In this document: piece after piece, positions 16,947 through 25,709 of the stretch
Layout: each line of letters begins with the position of its first letter
Numbering within the stretch: position 1 is the stretch's first letter
DNA from: Rhizobium ruizarguesonis
Lineage (GTDB): Bacteria > Pseudomonadota > Alphaproteobacteria > Rhizobiales > Rhizobiaceae
Assembly (NCBI RefSeq): GCF_012349115.1
Contig: NZ_PQIG01000013.1
Coordinates: 62,001 to 126,000, forward strand
Length of the DNA: 64,000 nt
Reading direction: 5' to 3'
Translations under genes and position numbers: made by a program
The notes under the pieces: model-generated
What the model was told of the DNA's origin: nothing
Databases searched by the model: none
The model's input: the letters and a program-made list of their open reading frames with translations, nothing else

Positions 16947-19946
16947 ATGAAAAAAGGCGATCACCTCTTCCTAGTCGATGGTTCCGGATTCATCTTCCGG
17001 GCGTTTCATGCATTACCGCCGCTGACCCGCAAGACCGACGGCCTGCCGATCGGCGCCGTTTCCGGTTTCTGCAACATGTTGTGGAAACTGCTGAGGGATG
17101 CACGCAATACCGATGTCGGCGTGACGCCGACACATCTTGCCGTCATCTTCGATTATTCCGCCAAGACGTTTCGCAAGGATCTCTACGACGCCTACAAGGC
17201 GAACCGCTCCGCTCCGCCGGAAGAGCTCATCCCGCAATTCGGCCTTATAAGAGAGGCGACCCGCGCCTTCAATCTGCCCTGCATCGAGACCGAAGGCTTC
17301 GAGGCCGACGACATCATCGCCACCTATGCCCGCCAGGCCGAAGCGACCGGCGCCGATGTCACCGTCGTCTCCTCCGACAAGGATCTGATGCAGCTCGTCA
17401 GCCCCAATGTCCACATGTATGACAGCATGAAGGACAAGCAGATCGGCATTCCCGATGTCATCGAGAAATGGGGCGTGCCGCCGGAAAAGATGATCGACCT
17501 GCAGGCGATGACCGGTGATTCCGTCGACAACGTTCCCGGCATTCCCGGCATCGGCCCGAAAACCGCAGCCCAGCTCCTCGAGGAATACGGCGATCTCGAC
17601 ACCCTGCTCGAACGCGCCACCGAGATCAAACAGGTCAAACGCCGCGAGACGATCCTCGCCAATATCGACATGGCCAGGCTCTCGCGCGACCTCGTGCGGT
17701 TGCGCACCGATGTGCCGCTCGATCTCGATCTCGACGCGCTGGTGCTGGAACCGCAGAATGGCCCGAAGCTGATCGGCTTCCTCAAGACGATGGAATTCAC
17801 CACGCTGACGCGCCGTGTCGCCGAAGCCTGCGATTGCGATGCGAGCGCCATCGAACCGGCGATCGTTCGCATCGAATGGGGTGAGGCTGCCCGCGGCCCG
17901 GATCTCGATGCGGCCGAGCCTGAGCCCGTTGCCGGCGGCATCCCTGACGTCTCGGGCGAATCCATGCCGGTGCCGCCGCGTGCGAAAGCGAAGACCGCTG
18001 TCGAGGGCGCCTTTTCGCCCGCCGATCTTGCCAAGGCGCGGGCCGAAGCCTTTGCGACGCTGCCCTTCGATCATTCCGCCTATGTCACGATCCGCGATCT
18101 GGCGACGCTCGACCGCTGGATCGCCGATGCGCGCGCTACCGGCCTCGTTGCTTTCGATACCGAGACCACGTCGCTGGATGCGATGCAGGCCGAGCTTGTC
18201 GGCTTTTCGCTGGCGATCGCTGATAATACGGCCAATCCCACCGGCACGAAGATCCGCGCCGCCTATGTGCCGCTCGTCCACAAGAACGGCGTCGGCGATC
18301 TGCTCGGCGGCGGCCTTGCCGAAAACCAGATTCCCATGGGCGATGCCCTGCCACGGCTGAAGGCATTGCTGGAAGACGAATCGGTTCTCAAGGTCGCCCA
18401 GAACCTGAAATACGATTACCTGCTGATGAAGCGCTACGGCATCGAGACCAGAAGTTTCGACGACACGATGCTGATCTCCTACGTGCTCGACGCCGGCACC
18501 GGCGCGCATGGCATGGACCCGCTCTCGGAAAAGTTCCTCGGCCATACGCCGATCCCCTACAAGGACGTGGCGGGCAGCGGCAAGGCGAACGTCACCTTCG
18601 ATCTGGTCGATATCGACCGCGCCACCCATTATGCCGCCGAAGATGCCGACGTGACGCTGCGCCTCTGGCTGGTGCTGAAGCCGCGGCTGGCGGCGGCGGG
18701 ATTGACCAGCGTCTATGAACGGCTGGAGCGGCCGCTATTGCCGGTGCTGGCGCGCATGGAAGCGCGCGGCATCACCGTCGACCGGCAGATCCTGTCGCGC
18801 CTGTCCGGCGAGCTGGCCCAGAGTGCAGCAAGGCTGGAGGACGAGATTTACGTGCTGGCTGGCGAGCGTTTCAATATCGGTTCGCCGAAGCAGCTGGGCG
18901 ATATCCTGTTCGGCAAGATGGGCCTTTCCGGCGGCAGCAAGACGAAGACAGGCCAATGGTCCACCTCCGCCCAGGTGCTCGAGGATCTGGCCGCCGCCGG
19001 TTTCGAATTGCCGCGCAAGATCGTCGACTGGCGCCAAGTTACCAAGCTGAAATCCACCTATACCGACGCGCTTCCGGGTTACGTTCACCCCGAGACAAAG
19101 CGGGTCCACACCTCCTACTCGCTGGCATCGACGACCACGGGGCGCCTGTCCTCGTCGGAGCCGAACCTGCAGAACATTCCGGTGCGCACCGCAGAAGGCC
19201 GCAAGATCCGCACCGCCTTCATCTCGACGCCTGGCCACAAGCTGATCTCCGCCGACTACAGCCAGATCGAACTGCGCGTGCTTGCCCATGTGGCCGAGAT
19301 CCCGCAATTGACCAAGGCCTTCGAAGATGGCGTCGACATCCACGCCATGACCGCGTCGGAAATGTTCGGCGTTCCGGTGGAAGGCATGCCGGGCGAGGTG
19401 CGCCGCCGCGCCAAGGCGATCAATTTCGGCATCATCTACGGCATCTCGGCCTTCGGCCTTGCCAATCAGCTTTCGATCGAGCGTTCGGAAGCCGGCGACT
19501 ACATCAAGAAGTATTTCGAGCGTTTCCCCGGCATCCGCGACTATATGGAAAGCCGGAAGGCCATGGCGCGCGACAAGGGTTACGTCGAAACGATCTTCGG
19601 TCGCCGCATCAACTATCCCGAAATCCGCTCGTCCAATCCATCCGTACGCGCATTCAACGAACGTGCGGCGATCAATGCGCCCATCCAGGGCTCGGCTGCC
19701 GACGTCATCCGCCGGGCGATGATCAAGATAGAGCCGGCGCTTGTTGAAGTCGGCCTTGCCGATCGCGTCCGCATGCTGCTGCAGGTGCACGATGAACTCA
19801 TCTTCGAGGTCGAGGACGGGGATGTCGAAAAGGCGATGCCGGTCATCGTCTCGGTCATGGAAAACGCCACCATGCCGGCGCTGGAAATGCGCGTGCCGCT
19901 GAGGGTCGATGCCCGCGCCGCCACCAATTGGGACGAGGCGCACTAA
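16947..19946 (+). CDS. polA: DNA polymerase I
   Basis: PolA fills gaps and removes RNA primers in replication and repair. The 999-aa protein starts at MKKGDHLFLVDGSGFIFRA; a frame extending 17 codons upstream (MPNSIWTS) is not conserved-looking. The N-terminal 5'-nuclease (about 1-300; EADDIIATYA, SSDKDLMQL) is followed by a 3'-5' exonuclease that keeps its acidic residues (FDTETTSLDA near residue 403). The polymerase domain has motif A DYSQIELRVLAH (about 769), motif B RRRAKAINFGIIYG and motif C VHDELIFEV (about 947). All three activities look intact. It is monocistronic and followed at once by RIME1 copy C. Confidence 0.98.
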   Translation: MKKGDHLFLVDGSGFIFRAFHALPPLTRKTDGLPIGAVSGFCNMLWKLLRDARNTDVGVTPTHLAVIFDYSAKTFRKDLYDAYKANRSAPPEELIPQFGLIREATRAFNLPCIETEGFEADDIIATYARQAEATGADVTVVSSDKDLMQLVSPNVHMYDSMKDKQIGIPDVIEKWGVPPEKMIDLQAMTGDSVDNVPGIPGIGPKTAAQLLEEYGDLDTLLERATEIKQVKRRETILANIDMARLSRDLVRLRTDVPLDLDLDALVLEPQNGPKLIGFLKTMEFTTLTRRVAEACDCDASAIEPAIVRIEWGEAARGPDLDAAEPEPVAGGIPDVSGESMPVPPRAKAKTAVEGAFSPADLAKARAEAFATLPFDHSAYVTIRDLATLDRWIADARATGLVAFDTETTSLDAMQAELVGFSLAIADNTANPTGTKIRAAYVPLVHKNGVGDLLGGGLAENQIPMGDALPRLKALLEDESVLKVAQNLKYDYLLMKRYGIETRSFDDTMLISYVLDAGTGAHGMDPLSEKFLGHTPIPYKDVAGSGKANVTFDLVDIDRATHYAAEDADVTLRLWLVLKPRLAAAGLTSVYERLERPLLPVLARMEARGITVDRQILSRLSGELAQSAARLEDEIYVLAGERFNIGSPKQLGDILFGKMGLSGGSKTKTGQWSTSAQVLEDLAAAGFELPRKIVDWRQVTKLKSTYTDALPGYVHPETKRVHTSYSLASTTTGRLSSSEPNLQNIPVRTAEGRKIRTAFISTPGHKLISADYSQIELRVLAHVAEIPQLTKAFEDGVDIHAMTASEMFGVPVEGMPGEVRRRAKAINFGIIYGISAFGLANQLSIERSEAGDYIKKYFERFPGIRDYMESRKAMARDKGYVETIFGRRINYPEIRSSNPSVRAFNERAAINAPIQGSAADVIRRAMIKIEPALVEVGLADRVRMLLQVHDELIFEVEDGDVEKAMPVIVSVMENATMPALEMRVPLRVDARAATNWDEAH

Positions 19947-19947
19947 A

Positions 19948-20049
19948 GCATGTCGCGCAAAACTGTGCAGCGGTTTTGCGACAACGACATGCGTGGAAAT
20001 AAAACCTAAAGCGCGACGAGCGAATCTGAAAGATTGCGACGCGCTTTAG
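19948..20049 (+). repeat. RIME1-like intergenic element, copy C
   Basis: It begins one base after the polA stop: GCATGTCGCGCAAAACTGTG...CGACATGC, then TAAAGCGCG...GCGCTTTAG. It is the best-preserved of the three copies and could form the 3' end of the polA mRNA. Confidence 0.8.
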
Positions 20050-20127
20050 AGCGCCTCGCCAAAATTGGCAAAGATTTTTCTCACTGCCAGAACTCATTGA
20101 AAGTGCAGCGATTTATCTCCAGGAGTC

Positions 20128-20172
20128 GTATCGGAACGATACGGCAGGAAGGAACTTATTAACCTTCCTTTT
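20128..20172. repeat. Two small inverted repeats upstream of the FtsK-like gene
   Basis: GTATCG-GAA-CGATAC (20128-20142) is a perfect dyad that could be an operator. GGAAGG (20147-20152) pairs with CCTTCC (20163-20168) and is followed by TTTT, a weak terminator-like hairpin about 200 bp past polA. Function is not known. Confidence 0.35.
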
Positions 20173-20221
20173 CTATCCCGGTAGGGTCGTAATTTGCAAA
20201 GCATGAGTGAGTAGCGGACGC

Positions 20222-22564
20222 ATGCGTTTTCCCAGAACCAATTTGACGGATGCCGGAGATTTTTCCAGCGAGATTGAAACGGACCTTCCGGCGGAAAACC
20301 CAGGGGAGAAGCCGGCGGCACCCATCTGGCAGAGCAACTTTTCCCTCGCGCCGAATGTCCGTTTCACCCGCACGCCGGAAACGCTGATCAGCAAGCGGCG
20401 CGCGCCGAATGAGCCCGTTCGCGATGATTCGCAGATTGGACAGCAGGCGATACGGATAGAGCCGGTTGCCGTCGACGTGCCGTTCGATATCTATCTGCCC
20501 GAGCCGGACGAAATTTCCGCAGCACCGCACAGGGTTGAACTGCAGCAGTCACCTTTGCCTGACGTGCCGGGCGCGCCCGCCTTCCGCGCCAGCGCCGAGC
20601 TTTCCTCCATTTCGGATTTCGCCTTCTGGGAAGTCATGGCCTTCGAAGAGACGCCGGTTCGCGCGCCTTCCTTGATCTCGTTCCCGAAGACCGAGGCCTC
20701 GCCCGAATCGATCACGTCGCTGTTCCGGATCATGGAATGGCGCCCCGGCCGGCCGGCCCCTGCTCCCGTCACCTCCCGCGCGGTCCCGCAGCCCGCCGCG
20801 ATCTCCGCAAAGGTTGCTGTGCGCCCTCCGGCCGCCCCGTCCCTGGAAAGGCCCAGGCGCATCGCTGTCGAGGCACCGGTCATGCCGGCACCTCAAGCGG
20901 CGCCAACCCCCCAGGTCGCGCCAGCCCCTCAAATTGCATCAGCACCTCAGGCTGCGCCGGCGCCGCAGCGCACCCCGCCTGTCGCCGCGGTTCTGCCGTC
21001 GCCGCGCCTGGCCGCGAGGCCCGAAAGGATCGACGCATCCGGCTATGAATTCCCGCCGCGCGCCCTTCTGCAGGAACCGCCGGAACGCCTCGGCGAGATC
21101 ATGTCGCAGGAGACGCTGGAGCAGAATGCCGGGCTTCTGGAAAGCGTGCTGGAGGATTTCGGCATCAAGGGCGAGATCATCCATGTCCGCCCCGGCCCTG
21201 TCGTCACCCTCTATGAATTCGAGCCGGCGCCGGGCGTGAAATCGTCGCGCGTCATCGGCCTTGCCGACGATATCGCCCGCTCGATGTCGGCGCTTTCGGC
21301 CCGTGTTGCCGTCGTCCCCGGCCGCAACGTCATCGGCATCGAATTGCCGAATGTGACACGTGAAACCGTCTATTTCCGCGAGATGATCGAAAGCCAGGAT
21401 TTCGAGAAGAGCGGTTACAAGCTGGCGCTCGGCCTCGGCAAGACCATCGGCGGCGAGCCTGTCATTGCCGAACTCGCCAAGATGCCTCATCTGCTCGTCG
21501 CCGGCACCACCGGTTCCGGCAAGTCGGTCGCGATCAACACGATGATCCTGTCGCTGCTCTACCGCATGACGCCGGAACAATGCCGCCTGATCATGGTCGA
21601 CCCGAAGATGCTCGAACTGTCAGTCTATGACGGCATCCCGCATCTGCTGACGCCCGTCGTCACCGATCCGAAGAAGGCGGTCATGGCGCTGAAATGGGCC
21701 GTGCGCGAAATGGAGGAGCGCTATCGCAAGATGTCGCGCCTCGGTGTCCGCAACATCGACGGTTACAACGACCGCGTCGCCCAGGCCCGCGAAAAGGGCG
21801 AGACCATCCATGTCATGGTCCAGGTCGGCTTCGACAAGGGCACCGGCACTCCGATCGAGGAAAGCCAGGCGCTGGACCTGACGCCGATGCCCTATATCGT
21901 TGTCATCGTCGATGAGATGGCCGACCTGATGATGGTCGCCGGCAAGGATATCGAAGGCGCGATCCAGCGCCTCGCCCAGATGGCGCGAGCCGCCGGCATC
22001 CATCTGATCATGGCGACACAGCGTCCGTCGGTCGACGTCATCACCGGCACGATCAAGGCAAACTTCCCGACCCGCATCTCCTTCCAGGTGACCTCGAAGA
22101 TCGACAGCCGCACCATTCTCGGCGAACAGGGCGCTGAACAGCTGCTCGGTCAGGGAGATATGCTGCATATGCAGGGCGGCGGGCGGATTTCCCGTGTTCA
22201 CGGTCCCTTCGTCTCGGATGTCGAGGTCGAAAAGGTCGTTGCCCATCTGAAAACCCAAGGCCGTCCGGAATATCTCGACACTGTCACCGCCGACGAGGAG
22301 GAAGAGACGGAAGAGGAAGAAGCCGGCGCCGTTTTCGACAAGAGCGCCATGGCCTCGGAGGATGGCAACGAGCTTTACGAACAGGCGGTCAAGGTCGTCA
22401 TGCGCGACAAGAAATGCTCGACGTCCTACATCCAGCGCCGCCTCGGCATCGGCTATAACCGCGCCGCCTCGCTGGTGGAACGCATGGAGAAGGAAGGTCT
22501 GGTCGGTCCGGCCAATCACGTCGGCAAGCGCGAGATCGTATCGGGACGGGGCGATGGCGATTAA
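20222..22564 (+). CDS. ftsK: FtsK/SpoIIIE-family DNA translocase without membrane segments
   Basis: FtsK-type motors pump DNA during chromosome segregation at division. The C-terminal motor is complete: Walker A GTTGSGKS near residue 428, Walker [14 protein letters not shown], and a winged-helix gamma domain at the end ([21 protein letters not shown]). The first 280 residues have no hydrophobic helices; they are polar, then Pro/Ala-rich with APQ repeats. Typical FtsK has four membrane helices there, so this looks like a soluble paralogue in the manner of Bacillus SftA. ATG at 20222 gives 780 aa; a GTG at 20207 is also possible. A clear terminator follows. Confidence 0.92.
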   Translation: MRFPRTNLTDAGDFSSEIETDLPAENPGEKPAAPIWQSNFSLAPNVRFTRTPETLISKRRAPNEPVRDDSQIGQQAIRIEPVAVDVPFDIYLPEPDEISAAPHRVELQQSPLPDVPGAPAFRASAELSSISDFAFWEVMAFEETPVRAPSLISFPKTEASPESITSLFRIMEWRPGRPAPAPVTSRAVPQPAAISAKVAVRPPAAPSLERPRRIAVEAPVMPAPQAAPTPQVAPAPQIASAPQAAPAPQRTPPVAAVLPSPRLAARPERIDASGYEFPPRALLQEPPERLGEIMSQETLEQNAGLLESVLEDFGIKGEIIHVRPGPVVTLYEFEPAPGVKSSRVIGLADDIARSMSALSARVAVVPGRNVIGIELPNVTRETVYFREMIESQDFEKSGYKLALGLGKTIGGEPVIAELAKMPHLLVAGTTGSGKSVAINTMILSLLYRMTPEQCRLIMVDPKMLELSVYDGIPHLLTPVVTDPKKAVMALKWAVREMEERYRKMSRLGVRNIDGYNDRVAQAREKGETIHVMVQVGFDKGTGTPIEESQALDLTPMPYIVVIVDEMADLMMVAGKDIEGAIQRLAQMARAAGIHLIMATQRPSVDVITGTIKANFPTRISFQVTSKIDSRTILGEQGAEQLLGQGDMLHMQGGGRISRVHGPFVSDVEVEKVVAHLKTQGRPEYLDTVTADEEEETEEEEAGAVFDKSAMASEDGNELYEQAVKVVMRDKKCSTSYIQRRLGIGYNRAASLVERMEKEGLVGPANHVGKREIVSGRGDGD

Positions 22565-22575
22565 TCGATAATGGC

Positions 22576-22603
22576 ATGGAGTGCACTGCGCGCACTCCAT
22601 TTC
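22576..22603. terminator. Terminator between the FtsK-like and GrpB-family genes
   Basis: ATGGAGTGC (22576-22584) and GCACTCCAT (22592-22600) form a 9-bp stem followed by TTTC on the plus strand. It lies between two converging genes, and may serve the phn operon end as well. Confidence 0.6.
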
Positions 22604-23105
22604 ATGTCCTCAAGGCAGCCAGCCGAACCGTCTCGCTGACAAACGCGGTCTTTCCGCCGGTATAAAAATCCCAATCGCGGCTTGCCTCCGCAGCCAGCCT
22701 GCGTTTCAGATCGGCATAGGCCCTGGCCCTCTCGGGATGATCCCGGAGATAATCGCGAAACAGAATGCGCTCCCGATGCGCGCGATTATTGGGTCCGCAA
22801 AGATAGAGCCTGAAGCCATAAGCTTGATGATCGCGGGTGAAAGCCCATCGTTGCTCTCCAGTATCGCCGTGGAAGACGAAATCGGCCGCGCGCACCACCT
22901 CGATCGCCGCCGGCAGGAACGCGTCGGATATCATCACGGCATCGAGGTCGATCTTCGGCTTGGCCGCCAGGCCAGGCACCGAGGTGCTGCCGATATGATC
23001 GATGGAAAGCAGGCGGTCGCCGAGCAAGGCGGAGACCTCGGCGCTGATTTCGGCAAAGAGCCGCGGCCAGCAAGGATCGTAGTCGACCACCTTGATAGCA
23101 CGCAT
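22602..23105 (-). CDS. GrpB-family (UPF0157) protein at the end of the phn operon
   Basis: A 167-aa protein of the GrpB/UPF0157 family, related to nucleotidyltransferase folds. The core motif is SIDHIGSTSVPGLAAKPKID followed by the acidic LDAVM, which corresponds to the GS...D.D metal site. The family also occurs fused to dephospho-CoA kinase in other bacteria. The gene begins 19 bp after phnN on the same strand, so it is probably co-transcribed with the phosphonate genes. GrpB proteins have no known step in the carbon-phosphorus lyase pathway. Its reaction here is unknown. Confidence 0.8.
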   Translation of the reverse strand: MRAIKVVDYDPCWPRLFAEISAEVSALLGDRLLSIDHIGSTSVPGLAAKPKIDLDAVMISDAFLPAAIEVVRAADFVFHGDTGEQRWAFTRDHQAYGFRLYLCGPNNRAHRERILFRDYLRDHPERARAYADLKRRLAAEASRDWDFYTGGKTAFVSETVRLAALRT

Positions 23106-23124
23106 GCCCTTCCTCTCGATCCGT

Positions 23125-23724
23125 TCAGTGCGTCTTGGTCAGCAACCCGTTTAGGATCTCGATCATCTTCTGCTCGGCCTCTTCGAGCGAGCCGCTATTG
23201 TCGAGCTCCACCACGTCGTATTCGCCGCGCACCGTCAGCGGTCCGCGGGCAAGCCGGGCCATGATATCTTCATGCGTCTCGCGGCCGCGCGCCTCCAGCC
23301 GGCCGGCGAGCACTTCGGGGCGGGCGGTGACGTTGATGACTTTCAGACGCGGGAAGGCGGCCTGGAAGCGATGAAGCGCCGAGCGCGAGCCGTTGGCGAC
23401 GACGACGTGGCCTTTCGACAGCGCTACCGAAACTTCGGCCGGAATGCCGTATTTCAGGCCGTGTGCTTCCCACCAGACGGCGAAGGAGCCTGATTGCTCC
23501 ATGGCGGCAAAACCTTGGAGGGAGACGGAAAGATGATCTTCGCCGCCGGCGTCACGGTGACGGGTGATAACGCGGCGGACGAAATGCACATCGTCGCGGC
23601 CCTTGAAACGCCGGGCCGCGAGGTTCATCAGCGTGTCCTTGCCAGCGCCGCTCGGTCCGACGACGACGACCATGATGCCGCGCTCGGCTCCGGCTCCTGC
23701 GTGGGGTTCGTGCGACATCGTCAT
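23125..23724 (-). CDS. phnN: Ribose 1,5-bisphosphate phosphokinase PhnN
   Basis: PhnN phosphorylates ribose 1,5-bisphosphate to PRPP, the last step of the carbon-phosphorus lyase pathway. The 199-aa protein has the guanylate-kinase-like P-loop GPSGAGKDTL near residue 24 and the EDHLSVS and GKDTLMN context of the family. The ATG overlaps the phnM stop (ATGA), so translation is coupled. The first in-frame start is MTMSHEPH; a second ATG two codons later is equivalent. Confidence 0.95.
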   Translation of the reverse strand: MTMSHEPHAGAGAERGIMVVVVGPSGAGKDTLMNLAARRFKGRDDVHFVRRVITRHRDAGGEDHLSVSLQGFAAMEQSGSFAVWWEAHGLKYGIPAEVSVALSKGHVVVANGSRSALHRFQAAFPRLKVINVTARPEVLAGRLEARGRETHEDIMARLARGPLTVRGEYDVVELDNSGSLEEAEQKMIEILNGLLTKTH

Positions 23725-24860
23725 GCGACACGGCGTCCTTGGCGCCAGACCGAGCGTGTCACCGGCACGCCGTGCGAACGATGGACGCGAACGAGATCGG
23801 CGCGCAGTCCCGTTGCGATCCGGCCGCGATCATCGAGGCTGACGGTGCGGGCGGGTGTCGACGTCACCATGGCGATCGCCTTCGGCAGGCTGATGCTCTC
23901 GACCTCATCGGCGAGGATGAACGGCGCATGCAGTAGGCTGAGCGGCACGTAATCAGAGGAAAGCACATCGAGCACCCCCATTTCGGCAAGGTCGCGGGCG
24001 GCGATGTTGCCGGAATGGGATTTGCCGCGCACGATGTTCGGCGCGCCCATCAGCACGCTCATGCCATGTCCGTGCGATGCCCGGGCGGCGTCGAAGCTGG
24101 TCGGGAACTCGGCCAGGCGCACACCGTTGTCGATTGCCTCGTCGACATGCGAGAGCGTCGCATCGTCATGGCTTGCCACGGTGATGCCGCGCTCGGCGCA
24201 GACCTTGGCGATGGCGTTGCGGTGCGGCGTCGAATTGCGCGCCGATTCTGCCTGGCGCTTGGCGACGAAACGCGCAAAAGCCTCGTCGCTCAGGCCCCGC
24301 TTCTTCTGGTAGTAGAAGACATATTGATCCATCGTCTGGAACTGACGCTGGCCGGGTGCATGATCCATCAGCGAGACGAGCCGCACATGCCGGTCGTTTT
24401 CGAAGTCGGCGAAATGTTCGAGCACATTGTCGGCCGAGACCTCGCAGCGCAAATGGATGAGGTGCTCGGCACGCAGCCTGCCTTCCTTCTCCGCCGACTG
24501 GATGGCATCGGCCATCTCGCGCATCTCGCCATGTTCGAAGCCGCCGTCCTCGTCCGCACCCATGCGCAGGCAGTCGAACACAGTGGTAATGCCTGAGGTG
24601 ACGATCTGGGCGTCATGCGCCTGGATGGCGGCGGTCTTGTTCCAGCGAATGCCGGGGCGCGGCTGATAATGGCCTTCGAGATGATCGGTGTGCAGTTCGA
24701 CAAGGCCTGGGATGACGTAGTCGCCTTCGAAATCTTCGCCGGCTACCGAGTTACCCCCGGAGATGTCGGCGATCTTCCCGTCGCGGATGAGGATCGAGCC
24801 TAAGAGGATGTCATCCTCGAGAACGATGCGGGCGTTGGAAAACACGGTCTCTTTGCTCAT
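23721..24860 (-). CDS. phnM: Alpha-D-ribose 1-methylphosphonate 5-triphosphate diphosphatase PhnM
   Basis: PhnM removes pyrophosphate from the ribosyl-phosphonate triphosphate made by PhnGHIL. It is a 379-aa amidohydrolase-fold protein. The metal-binding HTDHLEGH motif follows YVIPGLVEL, and a later SHDDATLSH and a SSDYVPLSLL segment provide the other ligands. MSKETVFSNA is chosen as start because the frame upstream to 24992 reads across the neighbouring stop and looks unnatural. It sits 13 bp after the DUF1045 gene and overlaps phnN by ATGA. Confidence 0.95.
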   Translation of the reverse strand: MSKETVFSNARIVLEDDILLGSILIRDGKIADISGGNSVAGEDFEGDYVIPGLVELHTDHLEGHYQPRPGIRWNKTAAIQAHDAQIVTSGITTVFDCLRMGADEDGGFEHGEMREMADAIQSAEKEGRLRAEHLIHLRCEVSADNVLEHFADFENDRHVRLVSLMDHAPGQRQFQTMDQYVFYYQKKRGLSDEAFARFVAKRQAESARNSTPHRNAIAKVCAERGITVASHDDATLSHVDEAIDNGVRLAEFPTSFDAARASHGHGMSVLMGAPNIVRGKSHSGNIAARDLAEMGVLDVLSSDYVPLSLLHAPFILADEVESISLPKAIAMVTSTPARTVSLDDRGRIATGLRADLVRVHRSHGVPVTRSVWRQGRRVA

Positions 24861-24873
24861 GTCGTCAAGTCTT

Positions 24874-25569
24874 TCAGCTTTTGGCGCCGGCAAGCGGCAG
24901 CCAGGAATGAATTTTGAACGGGGCACCGCGCGTCTCCTCGATGAAGACGGCAAGGCCGGAAATCGAAAGCGGTCGGCCGGTGAAATCGGCAAAACGCTCG
25001 GTCAGGATCGCTTTCATTACCTGAGCACGTGTCTCGGGCACCTGGCCGCTCAGCGTCATGTGAAAGCCGAAATCCTCCATGACGTAAGGATAACCCCAGC
25101 GCTGCAGATGGGTGCGCTGGCTGTCGCTGAGCTTCTCCGGGTTGCGCCGCGCCATATCGGCCTCGGAAAGCGCTGCCCGGAACGGTTCGAACGACCTTAC
25201 CACCTTCGCGGCGAAATCCTGAAGAGGTTGATGAAGAGAACCGGGAACGAGAGCAAAAAAACGGCCGAGCTGGCCGAGCACGAGTTCAGGAATCTCGAAG
25301 GCTTGCGTGCGCTGGGCAAAATCCTCGGCGACGGCCATGAGATCTTTCTCGGTGACCGAGGAGGCGAGCGAAAAAGGCGCCTTGATCGTGGCGTGAAAGC
25401 CGTAGCGGCGGGGGTCGGCGGTCAGCTCGAATTGCTCTGCCGCACCCAGTTGCGCATATTCCGGTGCCGGATAGGTCTCGCCGGTGAAAGCATTGCGACC
25501 GAGCCAGAGCGAGGCCGCGCCGGTCAGGGGATCATCCTTCGGCGGCGAGAAATAGAGAGCGTAGCGCAA
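24874..25569 (-). CDS. DUF1045 phosphonate-operon protein, 2H phosphoesterase superfamily
   Basis: A 231-aa protein of the TIGR03223/DUF1045 family, found in phosphonate operons. It has two HxT motifs, YGFHATIKAPF and FGFHMTLSG, which define the 2H phosphoesterase fold that opens cyclic phosphates. The TTG start reads MRYALYFSPPKDD, the usual family beginning, and a longer TTG start at 25635 is less likely. The operon lacks phnP, whose product opens ribosyl 1,2-cyclic phosphate after C-P cleavage; a 2H enzyme could do the same job. That role is an inference from position and fold. Confidence 0.88.
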   Translation of the reverse strand: MRYALYFSPPKDDPLTGAASLWLGRNAFTGETYPAPEYAQLGAAEQFELTADPRRYGFHATIKAPFSLASSVTEKDLMAVAEDFAQRTQAFEIPELVLGQLGRFFALVPGSLHQPLQDFAAKVVRSFEPFRAALSEADMARRNPEKLSDSQRTHLQRWGYPYVMEDFGFHMTLSGQVPETRAQVMKAILTERFADFTGRPLSISGLAVFIEETRGAPFKIHSWLPLAGAKS

Positions 25570-25709
25570 GGCTTTTATCCTGGAGATCGTCCAAACGGGG
25601 AGGGCACTGTGCAGTGATTTGGCGGCGAACCGCAAGCAGGTTCCCGGCTAAAAGATTTCCGTGACAGAATGATGATGACGTCGCGCCGCCACCGCCTTTG
25701 ATCGATGGA

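Noticed and set aside
16562..16948. 128-codon minus-strand frame upstream of marR
   Set aside because: It lies over the sRNA gene and a palindromic repeat and has no ribosome site or natural composition.
17013..18629. 538-codon open frame on the strand opposite polA
   Set aside because: It is the antisense shadow of polA, produced by GC-rich third positions; the polA frame has all polymerase motifs and the antisense product has low-complexity Arg/Gly/His-rich composition.
25570..25709. CTGTCAC-containing sequence between phnE2 and DUF1045 as a PHO box
   Set aside because: The second half-site is 13 rather than 11 bases away, so the repeat spacing required for PhoB is missing.
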